Shown here in pieces: positions 33,260 to 40,915 of a stretch of 46,981 nt of DNA (position 1 is the first letter of the stretch; the number at the start of each line of letters is the position of its first letter). This stretch comes from Eubacteriaceae bacterium (GTDB lineage: Bacteria; Bacillota; Clostridia; Lachnospirales; Lachnospiraceae). The notes beneath the pieces were generated by a model. It ran no database searches and had not been told where the DNA came from. It was given only the letters and a program-made list of their open reading frames with translations. The stretch lies in the NCBI GenBank assembly GCA_910574915.1, contig CAJTCR010000041.1, forward strand, positions 1-46,981, written 5' to 3'. A program made the translations under genes and the position numbers.

Positions 33260-33322
33260 ATTTCGTGTTAGATTATGAGAATGTAATGAAATTTGATGTA
33301 AAGTAGTATTTTATTTCGTGTT
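33260..33322. promoter_or_regulatory. Direct-repeat operator candidates in the divergent promoter region
   Basis: ATTTCGTGTT occurs exactly at 33,260-33,269 and 33,313-33,322, about 50 bp apart, between the divergent XRE genes. The spacing of five helical turns would allow one regulator to bind both on the same face. Confidence 0.5.
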
Positions 33323-33324
33323 GC

Positions 33325-33377
33325 TTGCAAGTTAACTTTTCTGAGTTATAATTAAACAATAGCTCGATTGTCTATTG
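33325..33377 (+). promoter_or_regulatory. Promoter and operator of the XRE-TPR / M23 cassette
   Basis: A -35 TTGCAA (33,325-33,330), a 16-bp spacer and a -10 TATAAT (33,347-33,352) are followed by the inverted repeat CAATAG-N9-CTATTG (33,357-33,377), placed where a repressor would block initiation. Confidence 0.6.
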
Positions 33378-33418
33378 TCACGCAGGTATGATAATCTTAT
33401 AAATAGATGGAGGACAAT

Positions 33419-34474
33419 ATGAAAATTAGTCAGATAATTAAAGAAAAGCGAAAGCACTTGGGGTTAACGCAAGAAAATATTGCGGAGTATTTGGGTGTTT
33501 CAATACCCGCAGTTAGTAAATGGGAGAACGGAACAACTTATCCAGACATTACACTTCTCCCCGGCTTGGCCAGATTGTTAAAGACAGATTTGAATACGCT
33601 CATGTCCTTTAATGAGGAAATGTCTGAAGTGGAGATCAAAAATGTTGTTATGAAAGTTCAATCCATCATTCAGGAAGATGGGTTTGAAGATGGTTTTCAA
33701 TTCGCTTTAGATCAAGTTAGGGCATTTCCAACTTGTGAAAATTTAATTTATTCGTTGGGTGTTTTTTTACAACCCTCTTTAGGATTGCAGTCAGTGGAGC
33801 ATCAAAGTAAATATCGTGAAGAACTTGCTAAACTGTATTTTAGGATACGCAATAGCGAAAATATTGAAATAAAAAAAGAAGCAATTTCTTTTTTGTTCTA
33901 TCTGCATTGTGAAAAAGAAGAATATGAAAAAGCTGCCACATTACTAAATGATTATCCCGCTGATACAAAGTTAATGATGGCATATCTACATCAACAAAAA
34001 AAGGAATATGAACCTGCGTGTGTTTTATTAGAGCATCGAATGTTGGAAATCGCAGTTGAAATGCAATCCATACTAATAGCTTTAACCCAGGTTTCTTTGT
34101 CTGAAAACCGGGGAGACGATGCCGAGGAATTGGCTTGCATCCAAGAACAGTTGGCAAAGCAATTTGGCATTTTAGAATGTACCGCATATACAGCTAAACT
34201 TGAATGTGCAATAAATAAAAAAGATGCGGAGTACTGCACAAAAATACTATCTTTACTCCTTGCTTCTATGGAGGGAAAGACGGATATTTCATCGAATATT
34301 TTATACAAGCATTTGAATTTATCCGATGATAACATGGAAAATCTGCCACGGCAGCTTTTATCATCAATGATTGAGCAGTTAAAATCTGAATTACACGATG
34401 AAACATCGTTTTTGAAAGAAAATTCCGAATTTCAATCGCTCTTGCGGAGATACAGAGAATATTTGGAGAGGTAG
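33419..34474 (+). CDS. XRE-type regulator with TPR-like C-terminal domain (351 aa)
   Basis: The N-terminal helix-turn-helix (about 3-58; KHLGLTQENIAEYLGVSIPA VSKWENGTTYPDI) is followed by ~280 helical residues with TPR-like pairs (EEYEKAATLLNDYPAD; KKEYEPACVLLEHRML). This layout resembles RNPP- and other peptide- or stress-sensing regulators of Firmicutes. The start at 33,419 has GGAGG 5 bases upstream. The M23 peptidase begins 3 bases after its stop, so the pair is one operon; the regulator probably controls that peptidase. AT-rich, hence cargo. What it senses is unknown. Confidence 0.82.
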   Translation: MKISQIIKEKRKHLGLTQENIAEYLGVSIPAVSKWENGTTYPDITLLPGLARLLKTDLNTLMSFNEEMSEVEIKNVVMKVQSIIQEDGFEDGFQFALDQVRAFPTCENLIYSLGVFLQPSLGLQSVEHQSKYREELAKLYFRIRNSENIEIKKEAISFLFYLHCEKEEYEKAATLLNDYPADTKLMMAYLHQQKKEYEPACVLLEHRMLEIAVEMQSILIALTQVSLSENRGDDAEELACIQEQLAKQFGILECTAYTAKLECAINKKDAEYCTKILSLLLASMEGKTDISSNILYKHLNLSDDNMENLPRQLLSSMIEQLKSELHDETSFLKENSEFQSLLRRYREYLER

Positions 34475-34477
34475 TTT

Positions 34478-35323
34478 ATGCTTAAATTTATTTCAAAATT
34501 ACAATGGTTGTTTTGGGTTGGGTTTTTAGGCGTTTTTTTTGATAACCAGTACCTAACTCTATTCTTCTTGTTCGGATTGTGTGGCTTTGCAAATGTATTT
34601 TCTCCCATGCGTAACAACATTCAAAATTTAATGTTTCTCGGTCAAAATTTATGGATGCTTGTTGGAATACTTATTGCACATTTTAGACATGGCTTTAAGC
34701 TCCCGGATAAAAACTCATATAAACCGCAAGTACAGTATTCACTCCCGTTTGATGGTGAGTGGTATATTGCAAACGGAGGGGTTGATAAAGAAACTTCACA
34801 TTCTTGGTTTCTTCCGTCCCAGCGGTATGCTTATGATTTTTTTATTATGAACAACGAAGAAACCACTTTTTCGGGAGAAAGAGAACAATTAGAAAATTAC
34901 TTCTGCTTTGCAGAAAATGTTTTGGCTCCGGCAGATGGTGTTGTCATTTCTGCGGTCAGTCACTTTCCAAATACCCCTATTATCGCAGAGGGACAGGTCG
35001 ATTGTACCGCATCGGATGTGCGAGGAAACCATATCATTATTCGTCACAGCAAGCATGAATATAGCATGATAGCACATCTCCTTCCAGAAAGTATCTGTGT
35101 GAAAAAAGGAGATAGTGTCAGTAGGGGGCAAGTAATTGCAAAATGCGGAAATAGCGGAAATACAAGTGAACCGCATATTCATTTTCAAATTCAATATGGA
35201 AAGAGCTTTGCAATATCAGCAGGATTACCAGTCCTCTTTGCTCATATTATTGTTGACGGAAAGAAAACACCGCAAGGATTTATTACAAATGGTCATTATG
35301 TTAAAAATGATGATTTAATCTAA
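34478..35323 (+). CDS. Membrane-anchored M23-family (LytM-like) metallopeptidase
   Basis: Hydrophobic helices at about 8-42 and 50-68 anchor it in the membrane; the rest is an M23 peptidoglycan endopeptidase-like domain (about 140-250). Zinc-site candidates are D120 (in RYAYDF), H200 (AHLLPES) and the HxH of EPHIHFQ (H233, H235), with the usual GNSGNTSEPHIHF context. The first His of the classical HxxxD motif is not seen in the usual place, so activity is not certain. It is paired with the XRE-TPR regulator. Possible roles are wall remodelling or immunity to a wall-active agent. Confidence 0.82.
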   Translation: MLKFISKLQWLFWVGFLGVFFDNQYLTLFFLFGLCGFANVFSPMRNNIQNLMFLGQNLWMLVGILIAHFRHGFKLPDKNSYKPQVQYSLPFDGEWYIANGGVDKETSHSWFLPSQRYAYDFFIMNNEETTFSGEREQLENYFCFAENVLAPADGVVISAVSHFPNTPIIAEGQVDCTASDVRGNHIIIRHSKHEYSMIAHLLPESICVKKGDSVSRGQVIAKCGNSGNTSEPHIHFQIQYGKSFAISAGLPVLFAHIIVDGKKTPQGFITNGHYVKNDDLI

Positions 35324-35339
35324 CCTTACATTTAAGATT

Positions 35340-35381
35340 AGCCGCCCAACGGAAATAAAAAAAACCGTTGTTTCGGCGGCT
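35340..35381 (+). terminator. Hairpin after the M23 gene
   Basis: AGCCGCC...GGCGGCT encloses AACGG...CCGTT around an A-rich loop. It is stable but lacks a T-run; it may stop or protect the cassette transcript. Confidence 0.5.
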
Positions 35382-35418
35382 GAATATCCATGCGCCAAAA
35401 CAAAATACAGTAGCCTTA

Positions 35419-35460
35419 CGGCGGTTTTGAAATAGTAAATTTCAAGGCCGCCGCTTTCTT
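35419..35460 (+). terminator. Second hairpin with T-rich tail
   Basis: CGGCGG and CCGCCG enclose TGAAAT...ATTTCA, followed by CTTTCTTTT. It is a better terminator candidate than the preceding hairpin. Confidence 0.6.
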
Positions 35461-35481
35461 TTGAAAAAATGGAAAACGGAG

Positions 35482-35584
35482 GGTGTGTTAAAGTCGCCCA
35501 TTTTTAAGGACACGGCGGTATCCAGGAGGTATCATTATGTCCTTTTTTATCTGCACTCAACTTAATTTGTTAAAAAAAGTTTAG
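35482..35584 (+). promoter_or_regulatory. Conserved leader with 15-codon leader peptide (copy 1)
   Basis: CCCATTTTTAAGGACACGGC, then GGTATCCAGGAGGTATCATT and an ATG at 35,537 encoding MSFFICTQLNLLKKV and TAG. A near copy lies at 41,211-41,297. The shared core, ribosome binding site and MSF start point to a conserved leader of Tn916-like regulatory modules. What it controls is not clear here, because no gene of that type follows directly. Confidence 0.5.
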
Positions 35585-35654
35585 CCCCTCCACCGGGTTG
35601 CTCTGGCCAGCAACACGAAATTTGTAAGTACATAAAGAACTGCGTCATTTCATG

Positions 35655-35695
35655 CGCCCGCACAGCACAACGCTGCGCGGGCGTTGTCGTTTTTT
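35655..35695 (+). terminator. Rho-independent terminator before the sigma-like gene
   Basis: CGCCCGC and GCGGGCG, 7 bp, with a 15-base loop, then TTGTCGTTTTTT. It would end transcription coming from the cargo cassette. Confidence 0.6.
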
Positions 35696-35709
35696 GTCGG
35701 CTCCACTTT

Positions 35710-35724
35710 GGGACAAACAGTCCC
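35710..35724. repeat. Dispersed palindrome site 12 (degenerate)
   Basis: GGGAC-AAACA-GTCCC keeps the outer 5 bases of each arm and the CTTT/AAGG flanks, but has lost the inner A-T pair. Confidence 0.75.
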
Positions 35725-35767
35725 AAGGTGCGGGGCGGCTCCCCCAGGTGCCGCTCCCCGCCGCCCT

Positions 35768-35808
35768 CCATATCGTTTCCCGCAACCCGACCACAAAAAA
35801 CGATATGG
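35768..35808 (+). promoter_or_regulatory. Hairpin next to the ribosome binding site of the sigma-like gene
   Basis: CCATATCGTTT and AAACGATATGG are perfect 11-bp arms with a 19-base loop. The right arm ends in the first GG of the GGAGG ribosome binding site of the next gene (ATG 35,820), so pairing would partly mask it. Translational control is a reasonable inference. Confidence 0.6.
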
Positions 35809-35819
35809 AGGTACATACC

Positions 35820-36242
35820 ATGACGATTATCAACTTGCGCGACTTTTACTACTGGTACACCCAGGACGAATATATTGAGGTTTCCGATGATGTGGCCGAG
35901 GCGCTCCGGGCCAGCGTCCGCTCCGAGGCCGCCTATACCGAGCGGGCCCGCTACAACAAGGCGTACTATTCCTTGGACGCGGATGACGGCATCGAGTATT
36001 TCGCCTGCCTGCACGAGCTCACCCCGGACGAGGTTCTGGAGCTCAAGGAGCGGTTCTGCCGCCTCTGGAACGCGCTGAACAGCCTGCCGGAGATCCAGGG
36101 CCGCCGGGTGGACGCTCACTTTATCCTCGGCATGACTTACCGGGAGATTGCCCAGGCCGAGGGCGTGGACAAGAGCTCCGTCCGTGAGTCCGTTCTGGGC
36201 GGCTTGAAAAGCATGAAAAAATATTTGCAAAAAAATTCCTGA
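35820..36242 (+). CDS. Sigma-70 region 4-like regulator (140 aa)
   Basis: The C-terminal half has a sigma-70 region 4/HTH pattern: RFCRLWNALNSLPEIQGRR, then AHFILGMTYREIAQAEGVDK SSVRESV. The acidic, Tyr-rich N-terminus (YYWYTQDEYIEVSD) is common in the small sigma-like proteins of clostridial elements. It stands before the DUF6870 gene and the recombinase, the usual place for the regulator of excision functions. Whether it binds core RNA polymerase is unknown. Confidence 0.82.
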   Translation: MTIINLRDFYYWYTQDEYIEVSDDVAEALRASVRSEAAYTERARYNKAYYSLDADDGIEYFACLHELTPDEVLELKERFCRLWNALNSLPEIQGRRVDAHFILGMTYREIAQAEGVDKSSVRESVLGGLKSMKKYLQKNS

Positions 36243-36309
36243 CCGCCCCTCCATTTGCTCCATTTTTCTGGTGGTATATGAGAGGAAGTTTTTTCTTCTC
36301 CACAACTGA

Positions 36310-36562
36310 ATAGCGGGCGGCCCCGGGTGAACGCGGGGAGCCGGGCGGCGGGTGCGCTAGGACTTCTCCCACGGGAGGACGAGCGACCAACACCATCGCC
36401 GCAAGTGGGGAGACTGCCAACCCCACGGCCACGATCCGCGAGGGACAAGCTGGCCGCTTGCCGCTTGGGGCCGCCGCACAAAACAAGGGAACGCCGGGCC
36501 GCTACCTGCTGTCTTTTGACGGGCCAAACATACGGGCCCGGCGCTCCCCATTTCAAACAAGT
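36310..36562 (+). ncRNA. Candidate structured non-coding RNA
   Basis: A 427-base gap without a gene is packed with possible stems: CTCCC-AC-GGGAG (36,366-36,377), GTGGGG-N10-CCCCAC (36,405-36,426), CCGGGCC...GGGCCCGG near 36,498-36,543, and GC-rich pairs around 36,316-36,350. Single-stranded stretches between them are A-rich (GACGAGCGACCAACACC; GAGGGACAAGC), as in folded RNAs. Reading frames across it give no family-like protein. I recall no name for it. It could also be an unusual mRNA leader of the DUF6870 gene. Confidence 0.5.
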
Positions 36563-36564
36563 TC

Positions 36565-36579
36565 GAGACAAATTGTCCC
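36565..36579. repeat. Dispersed palindrome site 13
   Basis: TTC-GAGACA-AAT-TGTCCC-AAGG is a one-base variant in the left arm, directly after the candidate RNA. Confidence 0.8.
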
Positions 36580-36669
36580 AAGGTGAGGACAGGCTAAAGG
36601 GCGGCACTTTTCGGAGTGCTGCCTTTTCGCGTTTCCCCACCAACCAAAAACGCAAAAGGAGGTTTTGCC

Positions 36670-36936
36670 GTGAAACTGACCGCACAAGAGCTGGAACAAA
36701 TGAAAAGCGTGAACATCGGCGCGGTGAGCGCGGATGCGCTGGCTGACGTGAGCGGTATGGCCTTTGACCGCACCCTCCCCCGGGAGGAGCGGCTGGCCCG
36801 GTTCGTAAAACGGGCCGTCAATCCCTACTGCTTTAGCGTGGGCGGCGTGGGCGTGAAAATCGAATTTGCCGAGGGCGGTCCCTCCCTGCAGGAGACGCTG
36901 ACCGCCTTTCTTATCCGGCAAAAGAGCGGGCTGTAA
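36670..36936 (+). CDS. DUF6870 family protein (88 aa)
   Basis: A small protein (VKLTAQELEQMKSVNIGAVS at the start, VGVKIEFAEGGPSLQETL near the end) of a family known from conjugative elements between the sigma-like gene and the recombinase. The start is a GTG at 36,670 with AGGAGG 7 bases upstream. No catalytic residues are evident. It may be a recombination directionality or regulatory factor, from its position only. Confidence 0.75.
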   Translation: MKLTAQELEQMKSVNIGAVSADALADVSGMAFDRTLPREERLARFVKRAVNPYCFSVGGVGVKIEFAEGGPSLQETLTAFLIRQKSGL

Positions 36937-36962
36937 CTGCTGTTGCGGCCCGTTCCTACTTC

Positions 36963-36977
36963 GAGACAAACTGTCCC
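36963..36977. repeat. Dispersed palindrome site 14
   Basis: TTC-GAGACA-AAC-TGTCCC-AAAG is the rightmost copy, between DUF6870 and the recombinase promoter. Confidence 0.82.
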
Positions 36978-36992
36978 AAAGCATCGACATCC

Positions 36993-37021
36993 TTGTTGAT
37001 TGCCCCGGGCAGAGGTATAAT
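36993..37021 (+). promoter_or_regulatory. Promoter of the module B recombinase
   Basis: -35 TTGTTG (36,993-36,998), 17-bp spacer, -10 TATAAT (37,016-37,021), 32 bases before the ATG. Palindrome site 14 ends 15 bases upstream of the -35, so its binder could affect this promoter. Confidence 0.7.
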
Positions 37022-37052
37022 ATAAGTGTAATGTGATAGGGAAGGAGGAACA

Positions 37053-38738
37053 ATGGCACGAACAAAAAACAGAGGGTATCAGCAGACTTTGACCCCTACC
37101 TATACGGCCCGGCTCTGGAAAATGGGCGGCTACATCCGGCTTTCCCGAGAGGATTTACAGAAAATCAACCGGGGGCTTGACGATAGCAACAGCGTGAAAA
37201 ACCAGCGCGACATTCTCAATGATTTTCACTTCAACCATGCGGAAGAATTTGAAAGCTACACCGAGTATGTGGATGACGGCCACACGGGAACCGATACGGA
37301 GCGCGAAAGTTTCCAACGGCTCTTGGGGGATGTGATGAGCGGGAAAATCAACTGCGTTGTGGTGAAAGACCTTTCCCGTTTCGCCCGGAATTATAGCGAT
37401 GCTGGAAGTCTGATTGATAACCTTTTTGTGCAGATGGGCGTCCGCTTTATCAGCTTGGCCGAGGGCGTGGATAGCTACCTAAACCCGGACAGCGTGAACA
37501 GCATCATCGTTCCGATAACAAACGTGATGAATGACCAGTATTGTTATCAGACCTCAAAGAAAATCCGGCAGGTTTTTGATTATAAGCGGCGCAACGGCCA
37601 GTACATAGGCTCTTTTGCTCCCTACGGCTACATAAAAGACCCCAAAGACAAGCACCAGCTAATCGTTGACCCGGAGGCCGCTGAAATCGTCAAGAAGATT
37701 TACGAGCTGTGCCTGCAAGGTATGGCCAAACTTCAAATTGTGATGTATCTGAACGACCACGGCATACCCAGCCCCACGGCATACAGAAAGCTAAAGGGCC
37801 TGCCCTACTCCCCGGCTATATCGGACGCTCCCATGTGGGGGAACAAGATTATAACGGATATTCTCAGAAATCCTATTTACACCGGGGATTTAGTACAAGG
37901 CCGCCGCCGGGTGAAAAGCTACAAGGTACACCAGATTGAGGCTGTGCCGGAGGATGAATGGGTGCGCGTCCCCGATACCCACGAGGCCATCATCACCCAC
38001 GAAACCTTTGACCGGGTGCAGGAACTTCTGAAACGTGACACCCGGACGGCCCCTAAAAAGCGGGAGCTCCATTTATTCAGCGGCTTTCTGAGGTGCGCTG
38101 ACTGCGGCAAGGCCGTGACCCGGAGCCAGAGCGGGAAGAATGTTTATTATTCCTGCTCCACTTACAAGAAACGCTCCCGGACAGCCTGCACCATGCACTC
38201 TATCAAACACAACCGTCTGGAGGCCGCTGTTCTGTTTGCCATCCAGTATCAAGTGAGCACTGCCGTTTCCTACTCGGAAATAGTAGCCCATATCAATGCG
38301 GCCCCGCTGAAAAAAAGTCAATCCCACCGCCTTAACGACCAGATTGCCGCAAAGGAAAAGGAATTGACGAAAATCACCCGCTACAAGCAGTCACTGTATC
38401 AAGACTGGAAAGACGGGGAAATCACCCAGCAGGAATACCGGGAAATGAAAGCCGATTATGAACGGCAGGCCGCCGGGCTCTCGGATTTGCTGGCCCGGCT
38501 GACGGCTGAACGGAAAGAGCTCTCAAACGGCGTTGACCAGCAGCATCCCGCGCTGGTAGCTTTTGCAAAATATCAGAACATCGAAAAGCTGACCCGCGAA
38601 ATTCTGATTGAACTGGTAGACCATATCAAGGTTTACGAAAACGGCAATATCAGTGTTCACTTTAAGTTTGCGGACGAGTTCCGCCGGATTGCCGAGTATA
38701 TTGAAATCAACACCACTGACACCGCCGAGGTGGGCTGA
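37053..38738 (+). CDS. Large serine recombinase of module B
   Basis: The integration/excision enzyme of the element. The resolvase domain has catalytic Ser31 in GYIRLSRED and VVKDLSRFARNYSDAG. Next come a recombinase domain (about 190-300), a zinc-ribbon (CADCGKAVTRSQ...YYSCSTY), a coiled coil (about 420-500) and a DUF4368-like end. It is full length (561 aa), preceded by AAGGAGG. It is distant from the TnpX-like enzyme at 11,987, so the two act on different sites. It is the last gene of module B, so the right attachment site should lie in the ~370 bases after it. Confidence 0.93.
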   Translation: MARTKNRGYQQTLTPTYTARLWKMGGYIRLSREDLQKINRGLDDSNSVKNQRDILNDFHFNHAEEFESYTEYVDDGHTGTDTERESFQRLLGDVMSGKINCVVVKDLSRFARNYSDAGSLIDNLFVQMGVRFISLAEGVDSYLNPDSVNSIIVPITNVMNDQYCYQTSKKIRQVFDYKRRNGQYIGSFAPYGYIKDPKDKHQLIVDPEAAEIVKKIYELCLQGMAKLQIVMYLNDHGIPSPTAYRKLKGLPYSPAISDAPMWGNKIITDILRNPIYTGDLVQGRRRVKSYKVHQIEAVPEDEWVRVPDTHEAIITHETFDRVQELLKRDTRTAPKKRELHLFSGFLRCADCGKAVTRSQSGKNVYYSCSTYKKRSRTACTMHSIKHNRLEAAVLFAIQYQVSTAVSYSEIVAHINAAPLKKSQSHRLNDQIAAKEKELTKITRYKQSLYQDWKDGEITQQEYREMKADYERQAAGLSDLLARLTAERKELSNGVDQQHPALVAFAKYQNIEKLTREILIELVDHIKVYENGNISVHFKFADEFRRIAEYIEINTTDTAEVG

Positions 38739-39037
38739 CCCCCGCCAAAGCATAAAATCCTTTTGACAGTGTGTTTTCCTAATAAAACGCAATCTTAGGA
38801 AAAGGGTACCCTTTTCCGTAAATCTGCCCGTCTGCGCTATGGCTTGCCGGACAGATTTTGCTTGTTGGGAAGTATCCCAAACCCTCTTGAAAGTCCTCTC
38901 ACTACCTACAACACCGTACAGAACGATTTTGACGGAGTTTTGAGAAAAATTATTCAAAAAGTTTTCCTTGTTTCTTAATACGGGGAAGTTTTAGAAATGC
39001 CAACTCATTTATGAAAATATCATGTAAAATTTTTATC
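38739..39037. other. Gene-free joint between module B and the MarR/MATE cassette, with overlapping palindromes
   Basis: TTTTCCTAA (38,774-38,782) pairs with TTAGGAAAA (38,794-38,802), and the same A-rich strand then forms the 20-bp perfect palindrome at 38,798-38,817 (GGAAAAGGGT-ACCCTTTTCC). The two structures exclude each other. This region is also where module B's right attachment site should lie. No gene is visible. Confidence 0.55.
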
Positions 39038-39091
39038 TTGACAATTAGTACGGATATGGACTATACTATAAATGGTACAGAACCGTACTAA
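39038..39091 (+). promoter_or_regulatory. marR promoter with inverted-repeat operator
   Basis: -35 TTGACA (39,038-39,043), 18-bp spacer, -10 TATACT (39,062-39,067). TTAGTACGG (39,045-39,053) and CCGTACTAA (39,083-39,091) are perfect 9-bp inverted arms on both sides of the -10. This is the layout of an autoregulated MarR operator. Confidence 0.78.
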
Positions 39092-39112
39092 TATATTTGA
39101 GGAGGTCAGACT

Positions 39113-39580
39113 ATGATAGGCAGCACCGTTTTTATGGAACAGCTAAACCAATATTACGACGCATGGTTAGTGTACAACAATGTGTACGAAGAATGGGCAA
39201 AAGCACATGGGCTATCAGTCAACAGCCTGTTAGTATTGTGTGCAATTTATGACGGAGGGGACAACTGTACGCAGAAAAAAATAAGTCAGCGGTGGCTTAT
39301 ACCGAAGCAGACAATTAACATGGCTTTCAAAAATTTCGAGCGCAAAGGATTTGTAGAACTGTTTCCTCTGCCAGAAGATAAAAGAAATAAAGTTATCCGC
39401 TTTACAAAGGCAGGAAAGGAATACGCAGATACCATTGTTACCGAGTTGCGGAAAGTGGAACTGTCTGCAATACAAGAAATAGGCGTGGAACGTATGCGGC
39501 AGCTAAACGAGAACATGGCTTTATTTGCAAAACTTTTTGAAAAGGCAGGAGGCAAAAAAGACAATGAAGCAAACTCGTGA
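39113..39580 (+). CDS. MarR-family transcriptional regulator
   Basis: 155 aa with a winged helix-turn-helix (about 45-110: NCTQKKISQRWLIPKQTINM AFKNFERKGFVEL, then the wing EDKRNKVIRFTKAG). It probably represses its own operon through the inverted repeat around the -10, and is released by a drug or metabolite. AGGAGG precedes the start. It overlaps the MATE gene by 17 bases. Confidence 0.9.
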   Translation: MIGSTVFMEQLNQYYDAWLVYNNVYEEWAKAHGLSVNSLLVLCAIYDGGDNCTQKKISQRWLIPKQTINMAFKNFERKGFVELFPLPEDKRNKVIRFTKAGKEYADTIVTELRKVELSAIQEIGVERMRQLNENMALFAKLFEKAGGKKDNEANS

Positions 39581-40874
39581 TATAAGGATTTTCTTTCAAT
39601 ATGTCATTCCGTCCGTATTGTCTTTTGCCTTATCGGGAGTTTACGCAATTGTAGACGGTTTCTTTATAGGGAACAGCATAGGTGATTTAGGGCTTTCAGC
39701 CGTTAATATTGCTTATCCAATCGTGGCAGTAATCCAAGCGCTCGGTACAGGGATTGGAATGGGCGGTGCAATTTATTATTCTATTTACAGGGCGGAGGAA
39801 AAGGAGGAACAGGCGAAAGAATTTATAGTCGGTGCTTTGTGGGTGCTGATTATTTCAAGCGTCTTTTTGACAATCTCGGTTTTGATTTTGAATGGTACAC
39901 TTTTGGAATTACTCGGAGCAAGCGGCAGACTGCTTGCATTGGGAAAAGAATATATTGCGGTAATCGCATTGGGGGCTTCCATGCAGGTGATCGGTACGGG
40001 GCTGGTACCTTTTATCCGTAATCATGGCGGTTCATTTTATGCAATGGTTTCCATGATTGCAGGTTTTGTCACCAACATTATTTTGGATTACCTGTTTGTA
40101 TGGATATTGGAACAGGGAGTTTCAGGCGCGGCGTGGGCTACGGTAATTGGACAGGGTGTTACAATGCTGATTGCGCTTGCATTTCTGTTACGCAAAAAGC
40201 AGTTTACGCTGAACATTCCTTTTTCAAAATTTGGAAAGGTGTCTGCGTCCATACTCAAAATCGGAATTGCACCTTTTGGACTTACCATGTCCCCTAACAT
40301 TTCTCTAATAATCATAAACCGTTTCTCTATTGTCTATGGAGGGGAGTCGGCAGTCGCTACTTATGCCTGTATCGCTTATGCTATCTGCATTGTATATCTG
40401 ATACTGCAAGGAGTAGGTGACGGAAGCCAGCCGTTACTAAGCCAGTATTACGGCGAGAGAAATTTTGATAAGCTGAAAAGTACAAGAACTTTAGCGTATG
40501 GGTTTGCATTGTTTCTGTCTGTAATCGGCTGTATCATCATGTTTTTGACAAGGGAGAGCCTCGGCGTATTATTCGGAGCGTCAAAAGAAGTGAATACAGA
40601 AATTGCAAAAATAATGCCTGTTTTTTTGGTTTCCGTACCCTTTGTTGCTGTTCTGCGCATCACTACCGCAAGTTTTTACGCCACAGAAAAAAGTATGTTT
40701 TCGTATGTCCTAACTTTTATTGAACCACTGTTTATGTTAGTGCTTATGCTCATTCTGCTGCCTTTGTTTGGCGGGCAGATAATGATTTGGTGGAGTACGG
40801 TGTTAGCAAGGATTTTATCGGCATTGTTAGCTGTTATCCTAAAAAATCATGTAGATAAAAAAGAAATGTCTTGA
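39564..40874 (+). CDS. MATE-family multidrug efflux transporter
   Basis: 436 aa with about 12 hydrophobic helices. The N-terminal MATE pattern is clear (FFQYVIPSVLSFALSGVYAI VDGFFIGNSIG). It exports cationic drugs or other toxic compounds in exchange for Na+ or H+; the substrate cannot be told from sequence. The start is the ATG at 39,564 with AGGAGG 11 bases upstream; a TTG at 39,525 is unlikely. It is controlled with marR. AT-rich, so unlike the ICE modules. Confidence 0.9.
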   Translation: MKQTRDIRIFFQYVIPSVLSFALSGVYAIVDGFFIGNSIGDLGLSAVNIAYPIVAVIQALGTGIGMGGAIYYSIYRAEEKEEQAKEFIVGALWVLIISSVFLTISVLILNGTLLELLGASGRLLALGKEYIAVIALGASMQVIGTGLVPFIRNHGGSFYAMVSMIAGFVTNIILDYLFVWILEQGVSGAAWATVIGQGVTMLIALAFLLRKKQFTLNIPFSKFGKVSASILKIGIAPFGLTMSPNISLIIINRFSIVYGGESAVATYACIAYAICIVYLILQGVGDGSQPLLSQYYGERNFDKLKSTRTLAYGFALFLSVIGCIIMFLTRESLGVLFGASKEVNTEIAKIMPVFLVSVPFVAVLRITTASFYATEKSMFSYVLTFIEPLFMLVLMLILLPLFGGQIMIWWSTVLARILSALLAVILKNHVDKKEMS

Positions 40875-40915
40875 TTGCCATGCAGTGGATTTACTGGAAC
40901 AAGGAGAATACTATC

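Noticed and set aside
14679..36977. Reading the repeated palindromes as a CRISPR array or as transcription terminators
   Set aside because: Spacing is 0.4-3 kb and irregular, there are no cas genes, no T-runs follow, the core occurs in both orientations, and several copies lie inside genes.
14679..36977. Classical parS sites (TGTTTCACGTGAAACA type)
   Set aside because: None was seen. The palindrome found has a different sequence, so any link with ParB is a hypothesis.
39564..40874. Calling the MATE gene a defined antibiotic-resistance gene
   Set aside because: Substrate cannot be inferred from sequence; only the family and its MarR control are supported.
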